DNA of 64,000 nt. Source: Brachybacterium sp036311905. Its GTDB lineage: Bacteria > Actinomycetota > Actinomycetes > Actinomycetales > Dermabacteraceae. Position 1 is the first letter of the stretch, and the number at the start of each line of letters is the position of its first letter. Both the position numbers and the translations under genes were made by a program. Shown here piece by piece: positions 56,275 to 64,000 of this stretch. The DNA is taken from NCBI RefSeq assembly GCF_036311905.1, contig NZ_JAZDCH010000025.1, positions 186,001 through 250,000 of the forward strand, given 5' to 3'. The notes beneath the pieces were generated by a model. It was not told the DNA's origin, made no database searches, and saw only the letters and a list, made by a program, of their open reading frames with translations.

Positions 56275-58415
56275 ACCTGCGGCGATGCCTTCCGGGACGC
56301 GGTTCCCGCGACCTCCCGGCGATGGGCGCCGAGGAGCTCGAGCAGCTCCTCCCCCACGCGCTGCGCCGCGGCGGGGCCGAGCCCGGGGACGGCCAGCAGC
56401 TCCTCGGCCGTCACGGGCATCCGTTCCGCGACGGCCTCGAGCGCGGCATCGGTCAGCACGGCGTAGGGAGGACTGCCCAGGGCCGCCGCGCGGTCCCTGC
56501 GCCAGCGGCGCAGGTCCTGCAGCAGGTCCCCGCTCGCGGGCGAGGGGCAGCCGGGGTGGCGGCCCAGACGCTGCTCGGCGGGGGCCACGAGGGCCTGCCC
56601 GCAGACCCGGCACTCGGTATGCACGGTCGCGCTGCGACGCCCGGTGCGCCGCGCGGTCGGGCCGCCTCCCCCGGGCCGACGGTTCTCGGGATGGTCGAGG
56701 ATCCCGTCGAGGAAGCGGGAGGGCTTGCGGCTGCCGCGTGCGCCGGCGCTGCGGGCCGCCGCCCAGCTGACCGTGAGCAGGTCGCGGGCGCGCGTGAGGG
56801 CGACGTAGAACAGGCGCCGCTCCTCCTCGACCTCGGCCGCCGAGGAGGCCATGGAGATCGGCAGCAGGCCGTCGCTCGCCCCGACAAGGAACACGACGGG
56901 CCATTCGAGGCCCTTCGCGGCATGGATGGAGGCGAGGGTGACGCCGTCCACGAGCGGGGCGGACTGCGCCTCGGCCCGCTCCTCGAGCTCGCGCACGAGG
57001 TCCGGGAGCGCGGCCCCGGGACGGGCGAGCACGGTGTCGGCGAGGCCGACGAGGGCCTGCAAGGAGTCCCAGCGATCGCGCACGGCTCCGGTCGACTCGG
57101 GTGCTTTCTCGGACCATCCCTGCTGGCCGAGGACGTCGCGCACGACCCGGGCGGGCTCCTCGTGCTCGAGCCGGGCCGCGGCGCGCATCGCGACCATCGC
57201 CCGGCGGACCTCCTGACGCTCGAAGAACCGGTCCCCGCCGCGCACCAGATAGCCGATGCCGCGGCCCGTGAGCGCCTGCTCGAAGGCCTCGGACTGGCTG
57301 TTGGTGCGGAACAGGATCGCGATGTCGGCGGCGGGTCGGCCCTCGGCGACGAGGTCGGCGATTCGCTGGGCGACGCCCTCGGACTCGGCGACGTCGTCGG
57401 GATAGGACTCGATCGTCGGCGGTTCCCCCGCCTCCCGCTGCGCGACGAGCGTGAGGCGATGGTCGCGGGTGCGCCCCCGGGCGGCGTCCAGCGCCGTGTT
57501 CGCCAGGCGCACGATCTGCGGGGTCGAGCGGTAATTGCGTTCGAGCCGGATGGTACGGGCGCGCTTGAACTCCTGGGAGAAGTCCAGCAGGTAGGAGGCG
57601 CGGGCGCCCGCGAAGGTGTAGATGGTCTGGGCCGCGTCCCCCACCACGCAGAGATCGTCGGAGCTGCCCAGCCACAGGCGCAGCAGCGCGTGCTGCAGCG
57701 CCGAGACGTCCTGGTACTCGTCCACCACGAAGTGCTTGTACTGGGAGCGCACCTCCCGGGCGACGTCGGCCCGCTCGGTGAGGAAGCCGACCATGTGCAG
57801 CAGCACGTCCTCGAAGTCGATGACGCCCTTCTCCTTCTTCACCTCCTCGTACTGGGTGAGGATGCGGGAGATGGTGCGGGCGTCGAAGCCGGCGGCCCCG
57901 GGCCGGCGTGCGGCCTCGGCCGCGGCGGGGTACGCCTCGGGGGTGAGCATCGAGACGCGGGACCACTCCACCTCGGCAACGATGTCGCGCAGCGCGGCAC
58001 GGTCCACCGAGAGGTGCAGGCGCTGGCAAGCCTCCCCCACGCCCGGGTACTTGCTCGCCATGATGTCCGGCATCGGCCCGCCCACCACCCGCGGCCAGAA
58101 ATGCCGCAGCTGACGCAGCGCCGCCGAGTGGAAGGTGCGGGCCTGCACCGCCGGGACCCCCAGATCGCGCAGGCGCGAGCGCATCTCCGCCGCGGCCTTC
58201 GCCGTGAAGGTGACGGCGAGGACGTGGCGCGGGTTGAGCTGACCGGTCGCGACGCCGTAGGCGATGCGGTGGGTGATCGCGCGGGTCTTGCCCGTCCCCG
58301 CGCCGGCGAGGACGCAGACGGGCGTGCCGAAGCTGCGGGCGGCCTCGCGCTGCTCGGGGTCGAGCGCGGCGAGCAGCGCCTCGGAATCGGGGACGGGGAG
58401 CGGGGCGTCGGTCAT
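56265..58415 (-). CDS. uvrD2: ATP-dependent DNA helicase UvrD2
   Basis: A 716-residue superfamily 1A helicase: Walker A GAGTGKT, VTFTAKAAAEM, TFHS, FVVDEYQDVS (motif II), GDAAQTIYTFAGA, LERNYRST and SIHAAKGLEWPVVFL. After the motor come a four-Cys module (CRVCGQ...HPGC) and a C-terminal HRDC domain (LEAVAERMPVTAEELLAVPGLGPAAA), the arrangement of mycobacterial UvrD2. It lies directly upstream of whiB7 on the same strand, as in mycobacteria. CAGGAT ends 8 bases before the ATG. Gap to nudC about 100 bases. Confidence 0.95.
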   Translation of the reverse strand: MTDAPLPVPDSEALLAALDPEQREAARSFGTPVCVLAGAGTGKTRAITHRIAYGVATGQLNPRHVLAVTFTAKAAAEMRSRLRDLGVPAVQARTFHSAALRQLRHFWPRVVGGPMPDIMASKYPGVGEACQRLHLSVDRAALRDIVAEVEWSRVSMLTPEAYPAAAEAARRPGAAGFDARTISRILTQYEEVKKEKGVIDFEDVLLHMVGFLTERADVAREVRSQYKHFVVDEYQDVSALQHALLRLWLGSSDDLCVVGDAAQTIYTFAGARASYLLDFSQEFKRARTIRLERNYRSTPQIVRLANTALDAARGRTRDHRLTLVAQREAGEPPTIESYPDDVAESEGVAQRIADLVAEGRPAADIAILFRTNSQSEAFEQALTGRGIGYLVRGGDRFFERQEVRRAMVAMRAAARLEHEEPARVVRDVLGQQGWSEKAPESTGAVRDRWDSLQALVGLADTVLARPGAALPDLVRELEERAEAQSAPLVDGVTLASIHAAKGLEWPVVFLVGASDGLLPISMASSAAEVEEERRLFYVALTRARDLLTVSWAAARSAGARGSRKPSRFLDGILDHPENRRPGGGGPTARRTGRRSATVHTECRVCGQALVAPAEQRLGRHPGCPSPASGDLLQDLRRWRRDRAAALGSPPYAVLTDAALEAVAERMPVTAEELLAVPGLGPAAAQRVGEELLELLGAHRREVAGTASRKASPQVKK

Positions 58416-58517
58416 CGCGGACCATCCTGCCAGCGGAGCCCGACGGACGAGCGGGCGGTGTGGACGCGGCGTCGCTCACGGCGCACGGATCACGCCGCGG
58501 GGATCAGCCCGCGAGGA

Positions 58518-59429
58518 TCAGCCCGCCGGGCGCTCGCGGGACCAGTCGTCGATGAGGGCTCGGCCGAGGGAGGCGTTGGCGGGGATCTCGAGGTCCCCCG
58601 ACTCGAGGGCCGCGTGGAACTCCTCCCGGGTGAACCAGCGGGCCTCGGCGATCTCCTCGTCCTGGAGGGTCAGCTCGGCGGAGCCCGAGATCCATGCGCG
58701 GTAGCCGAGCATGAGCGAGCGCGGGAAGGGCCAGGGCTGGCTGCCGACGTACTCGACCTCCGCGACGGTGAGGCCCACCTCCTCGGCCACCTCGCGGGCG
58801 ACCGCGTTCTCGAGGCTCTCCCCCGGCTCGACGAATCCGGCGAGCACCGAGTGGAACCGACCGCGGAAGCTCGCGTTGCGGGCCAGCAGTAGCCGGTCGC
58901 GGTCATCGCGCACGGCCATGATCACGGCCGGGTCGGTGCGGGGGAAGTGCTCGGAGCGGTCCTCGCGGCAGCGCAGCACCCAGCCGGCCATCTCCGCCTC
59001 GAGCAGCTCGCCGCACAGCGGGCAGTGCTTCATCGAGCGGTGCCAGGCGCCCATCGCGACGGCGGTCAGGGCGAGATCGGCGTCCTCCGGGGTGAGATCC
59101 CCCGCGATGCGGCGCAGGTCCCGCAGGTCCCGGCCGGGATCATCGATCTCGGGACTGGGCTCGGGCAGCTCCACGCCCAGGACCCGCATCCCGTCGCGGA
59201 ACGAGAGCAGCACGAGGCTGTCGTGGCTGCCGCGCGGATCGGCCTCCTCGAGCAGCACGCGCAGGCCGGCGTCGGTCTCCTCCACGGCGACCGCCCCGGC
59301 GCGGGTCACGAGGTAGCGGGCGTCGGGACCGGGATCCAGCACGCCCTCCTCGCCGCGACGCAGGGCGTCACGATCGCTGCCGACGAGGGTCAGGGGGGTG
59401 TCCAGATGGGGTCCGCGCAACATCGCCAT
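58518..59429 (-). CDS. nudC: NAD(+) diphosphatase NudC
   Basis: A 303-residue NADH pyrophosphatase. Zinc-ribbon CPLCG then LRCREDR (the fourth Cys of the usual site is not present), the Nudix box GFVEPGESLENAVAREVAEEVGL and directly after it the NudC marker SQPWPFPRSLMLGY. It splits NADH into NMNH and AMP and in some bacteria removes NAD caps from RNA. Start ATG 59429 is 7 bases after TAGGCT (minus strand, 59437-59442), a leaderless-type start. Same neighbour (uvrD2) as in mycobacteria. Confidence 0.95.
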   Translation of the reverse strand: MAMLRGPHLDTPLTLVGSDRDALRRGEEGVLDPGPDARYLVTRAGAVAVEETDAGLRVLLEEADPRGSHDSLVLLSFRDGMRVLGVELPEPSPEIDDPGRDLRDLRRIAGDLTPEDADLALTAVAMGAWHRSMKHCPLCGELLEAEMAGWVLRCREDRSEHFPRTDPAVIMAVRDDRDRLLLARNASFRGRFHSVLAGFVEPGESLENAVAREVAEEVGLTVAEVEYVGSQPWPFPRSLMLGYRAWISGSAELTLQDEEIAEARWFTREEFHAALESGDLEIPANASLGRALIDDWSRERPAG

Positions 59430-59436
59430 GGCGCTC

Positions 59437-59472
59437 AGCCTACGCGGGAGCGGAGGGGCGGCCGGGTACGGT
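59437..59472. promoter_or_regulatory. Divergent leaderless promoters of nudC and the phosphotransferase-like gene
   Basis: TAGGCT on the minus strand (59437-59442) serves nudC, and TACGGT on the plus strand (59467-59472) serves the gene at 59479. Both end 6-7 bases before the start codon. The whole gap is 49 bases. Confidence 0.45.
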
Positions 59473-59478
59473 GTGAGG

Positions 59479-60444
59479 GTGCATCGCAACTCCTACTCCC
59501 TGGCAGCCCTCGCCGCGGCGGCGGTCCCCGGTCTGGTCCCCGCGCAGACCACGCCGATCGCGACCCCGGTCGAGGACCTCGACGTCGCAGGAGTGGTGGG
59601 CGAGGACGGCCGCCGGGTCATGATCCTCTCCCCCGCCTCGGTGGCCGCCGGGGTGCACCTGGAGCGCGACCTGCGCGTCGCCGATGCGCTCACGGGCACG
59701 CCGTTGCGCGGCGTGATCCCTCCGGTGCTCGGAGTCGTCAAGCTCGCCGAGGGTGGCCGGGCCGCGGTGACCGAGGCGCCCGTCGGCCGCCCGCTGATGC
59801 TGCAGGACCTGCAGGACTCGCCCGCGCTCGCGCGCTCGCTGGGCCAGGTGCTCGCACGGATCCACACGGTGCCCCGCTACGCCGCCGAGGCCGCGGGAGT
59901 GGAGACCTTCACCCCCGCCGCACTGCTGGCGGAGCACCGGGACCGGGTCACCCGAGCGCAGGAGGGCGGGCATCTCCCCGCAGCGGTCGCCCAGCGCTGG
60001 GAGACGCTGCTGGCCGACGAGGAGTTGTGGGACTTCACCCCGCAGTTCGTGCACGCGGACCTCTCCGAGGAGAGCCTCTTCGTCGCCGCCGACCAGATCA
60101 GCGCGATCCGCGACTGGTCCTCCTCCAAAGTCGCCGATCCCGCCGCCGATCTCGCCTGGCTGGTCTCGGCCCTCGACGCCGAGCGCTTCGACGAGCTGTA
60201 CACGAGCTACCGGGAGGAACTGCCGACCTCGACGCATCCGCGGCTCATGGAGCGTGCCCAGGCGCTCGGCGAGTTCGCGGTGGTCGCCTGGCTGATCCAC
60301 GGCCAGGACGCCGGCGACGCCGAGATCATCGCCGACGCCCGGGCGATGATCTCGGACCTCGACGCCGACCTCGCCCAGCTCGCCCGCGAAGAGGCCGAAC
60401 GCGCCTACGAGGCGATGAGCGCGCAGCGGCCCGCGGAGGCCTGA
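59479..60444 (+). CDS. Phosphotransferase-like protein with degenerate catalytic loop
   Basis: A 321-residue protein with the APH/macrolide-kinase-like fold: HRNSYSLAALAAAAVPGL at the start, a catalytic loop FVHADLSEESLFV in place of HGDxxxxN (Asp kept, the Asn replaced), and AIRDWSSSKVADPAADLAWLV for IDWxxxxxGDPxxDLA. The Asp in the metal loop is also doubtful. It may be a non-enzymatic or altered kinase. GTG 59479 is chosen because TACGGT ends 6 bases before it. Its placement near whiB7 invites a resistance role, but the motifs do not support a normal antibiotic kinase. Confidence 0.75.
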   Translation: MHRNSYSLAALAAAAVPGLVPAQTTPIATPVEDLDVAGVVGEDGRRVMILSPASVAAGVHLERDLRVADALTGTPLRGVIPPVLGVVKLAEGGRAAVTEAPVGRPLMLQDLQDSPALARSLGQVLARIHTVPRYAAEAAGVETFTPAALLAEHRDRVTRAQEGGHLPAAVAQRWETLLADEELWDFTPQFVHADLSEESLFVAADQISAIRDWSSSKVADPAADLAWLVSALDAERFDELYTSYREELPTSTHPRLMERAQALGEFAVVAWLIHGQDAGDAEIIADARAMISDLDADLAQLAREEAERAYEAMSAQRPAEA

Positions 60445-60475
60445 GCCCCACGCCCTCGCGACCGCCGAGCAACCC

Positions 60476-60628
60476 GGTCAGCCAGGTCACCCCGGCCACC
60501 CAGGTCACCCCGGCCACCCCGGTCAGCCCGATCAGCTCGGTCCGCCCGATCAGCTCGATCAGCTCGATCAGCTCGATCAGCTCGGTCAGCTCGGTCAGCT
60601 CGGTCAGCTCGGTCAGCTCGGTCAGCTT
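60476..60628. repeat. Seventeen-unit 9-base tandem repeat
   Basis: Seventeen units of nine bases with consensus GRTCAGCTC. The left units are diverged (GGTCACCCC, GGCCACCCC), then a block of four adjacent GATCAGCTC (60548-60583), then five GGTCAGCTC-type units (60584-60628). The tract fills the space between two convergent genes, and its last unit contains the stop codon of the helicase gene. In the helicase frame every unit holds a TGA, so it is not coding. Confidence 0.93.
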
Positions 60629-63600
60629 CCCAGGAGCATCTCCGCGATCCGCTCCCGGGAGGGATGGCGGCGCACCTCGTGCGTCGTGCGCTCGGCGACG
60701 AAGTGGAAGGCCGTGCGGATCCGCGACAGCGGCATCCCGGTCTTCTCGTGCCAGGCCAGGCGATACAGCGAGAGCTGGAGGGAGCGCTCGCGCAGCTGCG
60801 CGGGCCGCGGCATGCGCCCCGTCTTCCAGTCCACGATGATCACCCCCGCCGCATCGTCGGGACCGTCGGCGTCCCCGGCGTCCGGGTCGGGGAAGACGGC
60901 GTCGATCACGCCGCGCACCGCCACCGCACCCACCCGGGTGTGGACCGGGGTCTCGACCGCGATCGGGGTGCGGCCGGACCACTCGGAGCGGGCGAAGGCC
61001 TCGCGCAGGGCCAGGTCGTCGAGGTGCGGCGCCTCGTCCTCGCCCAGATCCGGGAGGTCCTCGAGATCGAGCAGGGTCGCCCCGCCGAAGCGGTGCTCGA
61101 GCCACGCGTGGAAGGCGGTGCCTCGGGCCGCCGCGGCGGAGGGCCGCCGCGGCAGGGGCCGCACCAGGTCGAGGGCGGCGCCTTGCGGGTCGCGCGCCTG
61201 CTGCACGACCTGCGAGGCGGACAGCCGCGCCGGGGAGTGGACGGCGGGCGGCCCCTCCTGGCGCTCCAGGTCATCGAGCACCCGGCGCAGGGTCTCGGCG
61301 AGCTCGGGGTCCGCGGGCGGGAGGTCCTCGGCGGCGGCGAGCATCTCCTCGGCGAGATCCCGGCGGCGCTCGGGCTCTCCCGGTGCTGGCGGCCAGGAGG
61401 CGACCCGGCGCACGGACTCGAGCGGGTTCTGCTCGGGCACGTCCTCCCGGCGGCGGAAGGGTGCGGGCACCAGCGGCTCCGCCTCGGCGAGATAGCGGGA
61501 GCGGGGCCGCGCGGTGGTCAGGCCCTGGCGCCAGGCGGCGGAGGTCAGCAGCAGGCGCCGACGGGCGCGGGTCACCGCGACGTACATCAGCCGACGGTCC
61601 TCGCGCAGCGATTCCTCCCCCTGAGCGAACCGGTACTCCTCGATCAGCGCCTCGGCGTCGACCTGGGTGTCCGCCTCCGCCCAGGCGAGCTCGGGCAGGG
61701 TGTCGGCGTCACCGCGCAGGGCGGTGGGGACGGAGGCCCCGGCGAGCTTCCCGAGCCACCCGTCGCCGGGCACCCGCACCCGCCCGGCCTCGTCGGTCTT
61801 CGCCCGGCGCAGGTCGTAGGAGGGCACCGATCCCTCGGTGAGGCCGGCGACGGCGACCAGGTCCCATTCGAGGCCCTTCGCGGAGTGCATGGTCACGATG
61901 GTGACCGCCTCCGGATCGCTCTCGGCCTCCGCCTCCCCCGCCGCGCCGACGGACAGCGCGGCCTCCTCGTCCTCGCTGATCTCGAGCAGGTCCAGGTATG
62001 CGGCGAGCCCGCCGCGCCGGGCGGTGCGGTCGAAGGCCGCGGCGTGCTCGCGCAGCGCCTCGAGATCGCCGAGGGCCCGCGTGGACGGATCCGCCTCGCG
62101 CAACACCAGGTCCACCTCGAGCAGGCGCACGGCGGCCGTGACCAGATCGGGGAGCGGGAGCGGCAGCAGCCGCCGCATCTCGCGCAGCACCTGCTGGACG
62201 TGCTCGAGGCGCTCGCGACCGCGCTCGCTGAGGGAGCGCCCGGACGGATCGGTCCAGCCCCGCGGCGGGAGGTCGTCCACGGCGTCGAGCAGCGACACCT
62301 CCTCGACCTCGTCGGGGGCGGCGGGCGCGCCGTCGGTCGTCGTCGGCCGGGCGGCCCGCAGACGCGACCCGAGCCGGTCCCTCCAGCGGCCGAGGACCGC
62401 GAGATCCCGCGCCCCGAGACGCACCCGGGGTCCGGTGAGCAGACGCATGAGCGCATCGCCCCGCCCCGGATCGTGGGAGGCCTCGAGGAGGGCGCGGACA
62501 TCCGCCACCTCCGGCCGGTGCAGAAGACCCCCGAGCCCCACCACGTGCACGGGCAGTCCCTCGGCCTCGAGGCCCTCGACGAGGGCGGGGATCTGACGCC
62601 GCGCGCGCACCAGGACCGCCGCCGACGGCACCTCGTCCTCGGGGGCCTCGGCGCGGCGGGCCCGGATCCAGCGGCCGATGGCGCGGGCCTCGCCGGTCTC
62701 GTCGGCGGCCTCGTGGATCTCCGCGGCGCCCTCCCCCGCGCCGGGGCGGGGGTGCAGCTCGGGGATCTCCACCCCGGCCCCGGCCGCGCGCAGCGGTCCC
62801 GCGAGGCGGTTCGCGACGGCGAGGACCGCCTCGTCGTTCCGCCAGGAGGTGGACAGGGTGCGCTGCAGGACCGGCCGCTCCGGGGTCGCGAAGGCCTCCG
62901 CGAAGCCCGCGAGGGAGGCCGCCGAGGCACCGCGCCAGCCGTAGATCGCCTGCTGCGGATCGCCGACGGCGCACGCGGGGTGCCCGGGGCCGAAGAGGTC
63001 GGTGAGCATCCGCAGCTGGGCGACGGAGGTGTCCTGGAACTCGTCGAGCAGCACGACCCGGTGCAGGCGGCGGGCGAGGGCTCCGGCGGCGGGCACCTCG
63101 CGCGCGATGCGGGCGGCGAGGGAGACCTGATCGGCGAAGTCGAGAGCGGAGCTCTCGGCGCGGATCTCGGCGAAGCGCTCGACCAGCGGGATCAGGGCGA
63201 GGCGGTTCTCGAGGGCGGTGAGCACCCCGGCGACAGCCTTCGGGGTGGTGCGGCGCCGTCCCTCGACCTGCAGCGGGATCTGGGAGAGGTGCGTGTGGAT
63301 CTCCCGCAGGTGCGCCTCGAGCCGCGCGGGATCCACCAGGTGGTCGGCGAGCGAGGACGTCAGCGAGAGCAGGGCGGCGGTGAGGGTCGCGGGGGACGCC
63401 TCGAGGTCGAGGCTGTCGTCCCAGGACTCCACGAGGGTGTGGGCGAGCTGCCAGGACGCCGAGGTGGACATCATCGTCAGCTCCGGATCGATGCCGACGG
63501 CGAGGGCGTGCTCGCGGACCAGGTCGAGGGCGAACCCGTTGTAGGTGCGGACCGCGGGGCGCTGGCCGACGAGCTCGTCCCCGCCCCGTTCGAGACCGGC

Positions 63601-63969
63601 CGGGAGGGGCAGGCCCTCGGCGCGCAGCGCGTCGGCGAGGGTCGCCAGACGCTGGGCGATGCGGGCGGAGAGCTCGTGCGCCGCCTTGCGGGTGAAGGTC
63701 AGACCCAGCACCTGCCGCGGCTCGACCACGGCGTTCGCGATCAGCCAGACCACCCGGGAGGCCATCGTCTCGGTCTTCCCGGAGCCGGCTCCGGCGACGA
63801 CCAGCAGCGGCTGCAGCGGGGCCTCGATGACGGCGGTCTGCTCGGCGGTCGGCGGCGGCTGCTCGAGCAGGCCGGCGAGCCGGGCCGCGCTGAGCGCCGG
63901 GGCGGGGCGCTCGTCGTGCTCGTCGTGATCGGAGTTCTCGTCGTGCTGGTCGCGTTCGGGGCGGGTCAC
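60622..63969 (-). CDS. adnB: AdnB-like helicase-nuclease subunit
   Basis: A 1115-residue protein: UvrD-type motor with VVAGAGSGKTETMASRVVWL, LTFTRKAAHEL, VVLLDEFQDTS, GDPQQAIYGWRGA and TMHSAKGLEWDLV, and a C-terminal RecB-like nuclease domain with ARGTAFHAWLEHRF, VIDAVFPD, VIIVDWKTGRMPR and QLSLYRLAW (catalytic Asp and Lys present). This is the layout of AdnB, which with AdnA resects double-strand breaks in actinobacteria. GTG 63969 overlaps the stop of an upstream gene (GTGA), where adnA is expected. The 3' end runs into a 9-base repeat tract. Confidence 0.93.
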   Translation of the reverse strand: MTRPERDQHDENSDHDEHDERPAPALSAARLAGLLEQPPPTAEQTAVIEAPLQPLLVVAGAGSGKTETMASRVVWLIANAVVEPRQVLGLTFTRKAAHELSARIAQRLATLADALRAEGLPLPAGLERGGDELVGQRPAVRTYNGFALDLVREHALAVGIDPELTMMSTSASWQLAHTLVESWDDSLDLEASPATLTAALLSLTSSLADHLVDPARLEAHLREIHTHLSQIPLQVEGRRRTTPKAVAGVLTALENRLALIPLVERFAEIRAESSALDFADQVSLAARIAREVPAAGALARRLHRVVLLDEFQDTSVAQLRMLTDLFGPGHPACAVGDPQQAIYGWRGASAASLAGFAEAFATPERPVLQRTLSTSWRNDEAVLAVANRLAGPLRAAGAGVEIPELHPRPGAGEGAAEIHEAADETGEARAIGRWIRARRAEAPEDEVPSAAVLVRARRQIPALVEGLEAEGLPVHVVGLGGLLHRPEVADVRALLEASHDPGRGDALMRLLTGPRVRLGARDLAVLGRWRDRLGSRLRAARPTTTDGAPAAPDEVEEVSLLDAVDDLPPRGWTDPSGRSLSERGRERLEHVQQVLREMRRLLPLPLPDLVTAAVRLLEVDLVLREADPSTRALGDLEALREHAAAFDRTARRGGLAAYLDLLEISEDEEAALSVGAAGEAEAESDPEAVTIVTMHSAKGLEWDLVAVAGLTEGSVPSYDLRRAKTDEAGRVRVPGDGWLGKLAGASVPTALRGDADTLPELAWAEADTQVDAEALIEEYRFAQGEESLREDRRLMYVAVTRARRRLLLTSAAWRQGLTTARPRSRYLAEAEPLVPAPFRRREDVPEQNPLESVRRVASWPPAPGEPERRRDLAEEMLAAAEDLPPADPELAETLRRVLDDLERQEGPPAVHSPARLSASQVVQQARDPQGAALDLVRPLPRRPSAAAARGTAFHAWLEHRFGGATLLDLEDLPDLGEDEAPHLDDLALREAFARSEWSGRTPIAVETPVHTRVGAVAVRGVIDAVFPDPDAGDADGPDDAAGVIIVDWKTGRMPRPAQLRERSLQLSLYRLAWHEKTGMPLSRIRTAFHFVAERTTHEVRRHPSRERIAEMLLGS

Positions 63970-64000
63970 AGCTGCTCCCCCTCGGGTTGCAGGGCGCAGC
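63966..64000 (-). CDS. 3' end of an upstream gene, expected to be adnA
   Basis: Ten complete codons ending LQPEGEQL-like and a TGA stop at 63966-63968 overlap the adnB GTG by 4 bases. Too short to identify by itself; adnA precedes adnB with such overlap in related bacteria, so that is the expectation. Confidence 0.5.
   Translation of the reverse strand, partial: CALQPEGEQL

Noticed and set aside
60476..60628. CRISPR array
   Set aside because: The repeats are nine bases and directly tandem, without spacers, and no cas gene is near.

Overview
The window is very GC-rich chromosomal DNA with a dense, mostly core gene set. Several features point to a mycothiol-producing actinobacterium: a probable mshA-mshB pair, WhiB7, UvrD2 with an HRDC tail, an AdnB-type helicase-nuclease, group II truncated haemoglobin and frequent leaderless-type starts. 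A member of Micrococcales close to Brachybacterium (Dermabacteraceae) would fit, but that genus call is a judgement from recollection and was not tested. I saw no rRNA, tRNA, phage, insertion sequence or CRISPR array.

Bases 1-9600 are small housekeeping and accessory genes: a partial endonuclease/exonuclease/phosphatase, a DNA alkylation repair protein, formamidase with an FmdB-like zinc ribbon, acetyltransferases, a spermidine-synthase-like methyltransferase, a phosphotransferase, a glyoxalase-fold protein, a NarL-type two-component pair and a methyltransferase. Bases 9701-17222 hold mshA-mshB, an ADP-ribosylglycohydrolase operon, an M13 peptidase and membrane proteins. Bases 17240-20217 are a TPP riboswitch controlling YkoE and a protein that fuses both ECF ATPases to the transmembrane coupling subunit. 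Bases 20259-24557 contain an ankyrin protein, a four-gene tightly packed operon (rpiB, nei2, an alpha/beta hydrolase, a GNAT) and an Rv2466c-like thioredoxin-fold protein.

Bases 24649-28494 encode a heterodimeric ABC exporter whose first subunit is frameshifted by an imperfect 100-base duplication. Then come a secreted protein and a membrane Ser/Thr kinase that diverge from a 9-base gap (28527-31247), a divergent response regulator and histidine kinase followed by a fatty acid desaturase with a perfect palindrome before it (31257-34945), aminopeptidase N, an MscS channel, a truncated haemoglobin, two divergent thioesterases, an orphan solute-binding lipoprotein and alpha-glucan phosphorylase. 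The gene at 45726-47483 appears to join a degenerate sigma-factor-like region to an RskA-like extracytoplasmic domain. The translation factor EttA follows.

Bases 50718-64000 resemble the Mycobacterium tuberculosis Rv3194c-Rv3202c neighbourhood: Lon-like PDZ protease, DUF2342 protein, whiB7, uvrD2, nudC and adnB. The whiB7 leader carries a 34-codon upstream ORF packed with four consecutive hairpins, and its promoter lies on the stop codon of uvrD2. A tract of seventeen 9-base repeats separates adnB from a phosphotransferase-like gene.

Many genes have a TANNNT or CANNNT hexamer ending 6-7 bases before the start codon and no Shine-Dalgarno sequence, which suggests widespread leaderless transcription. 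I used this to choose several starts.
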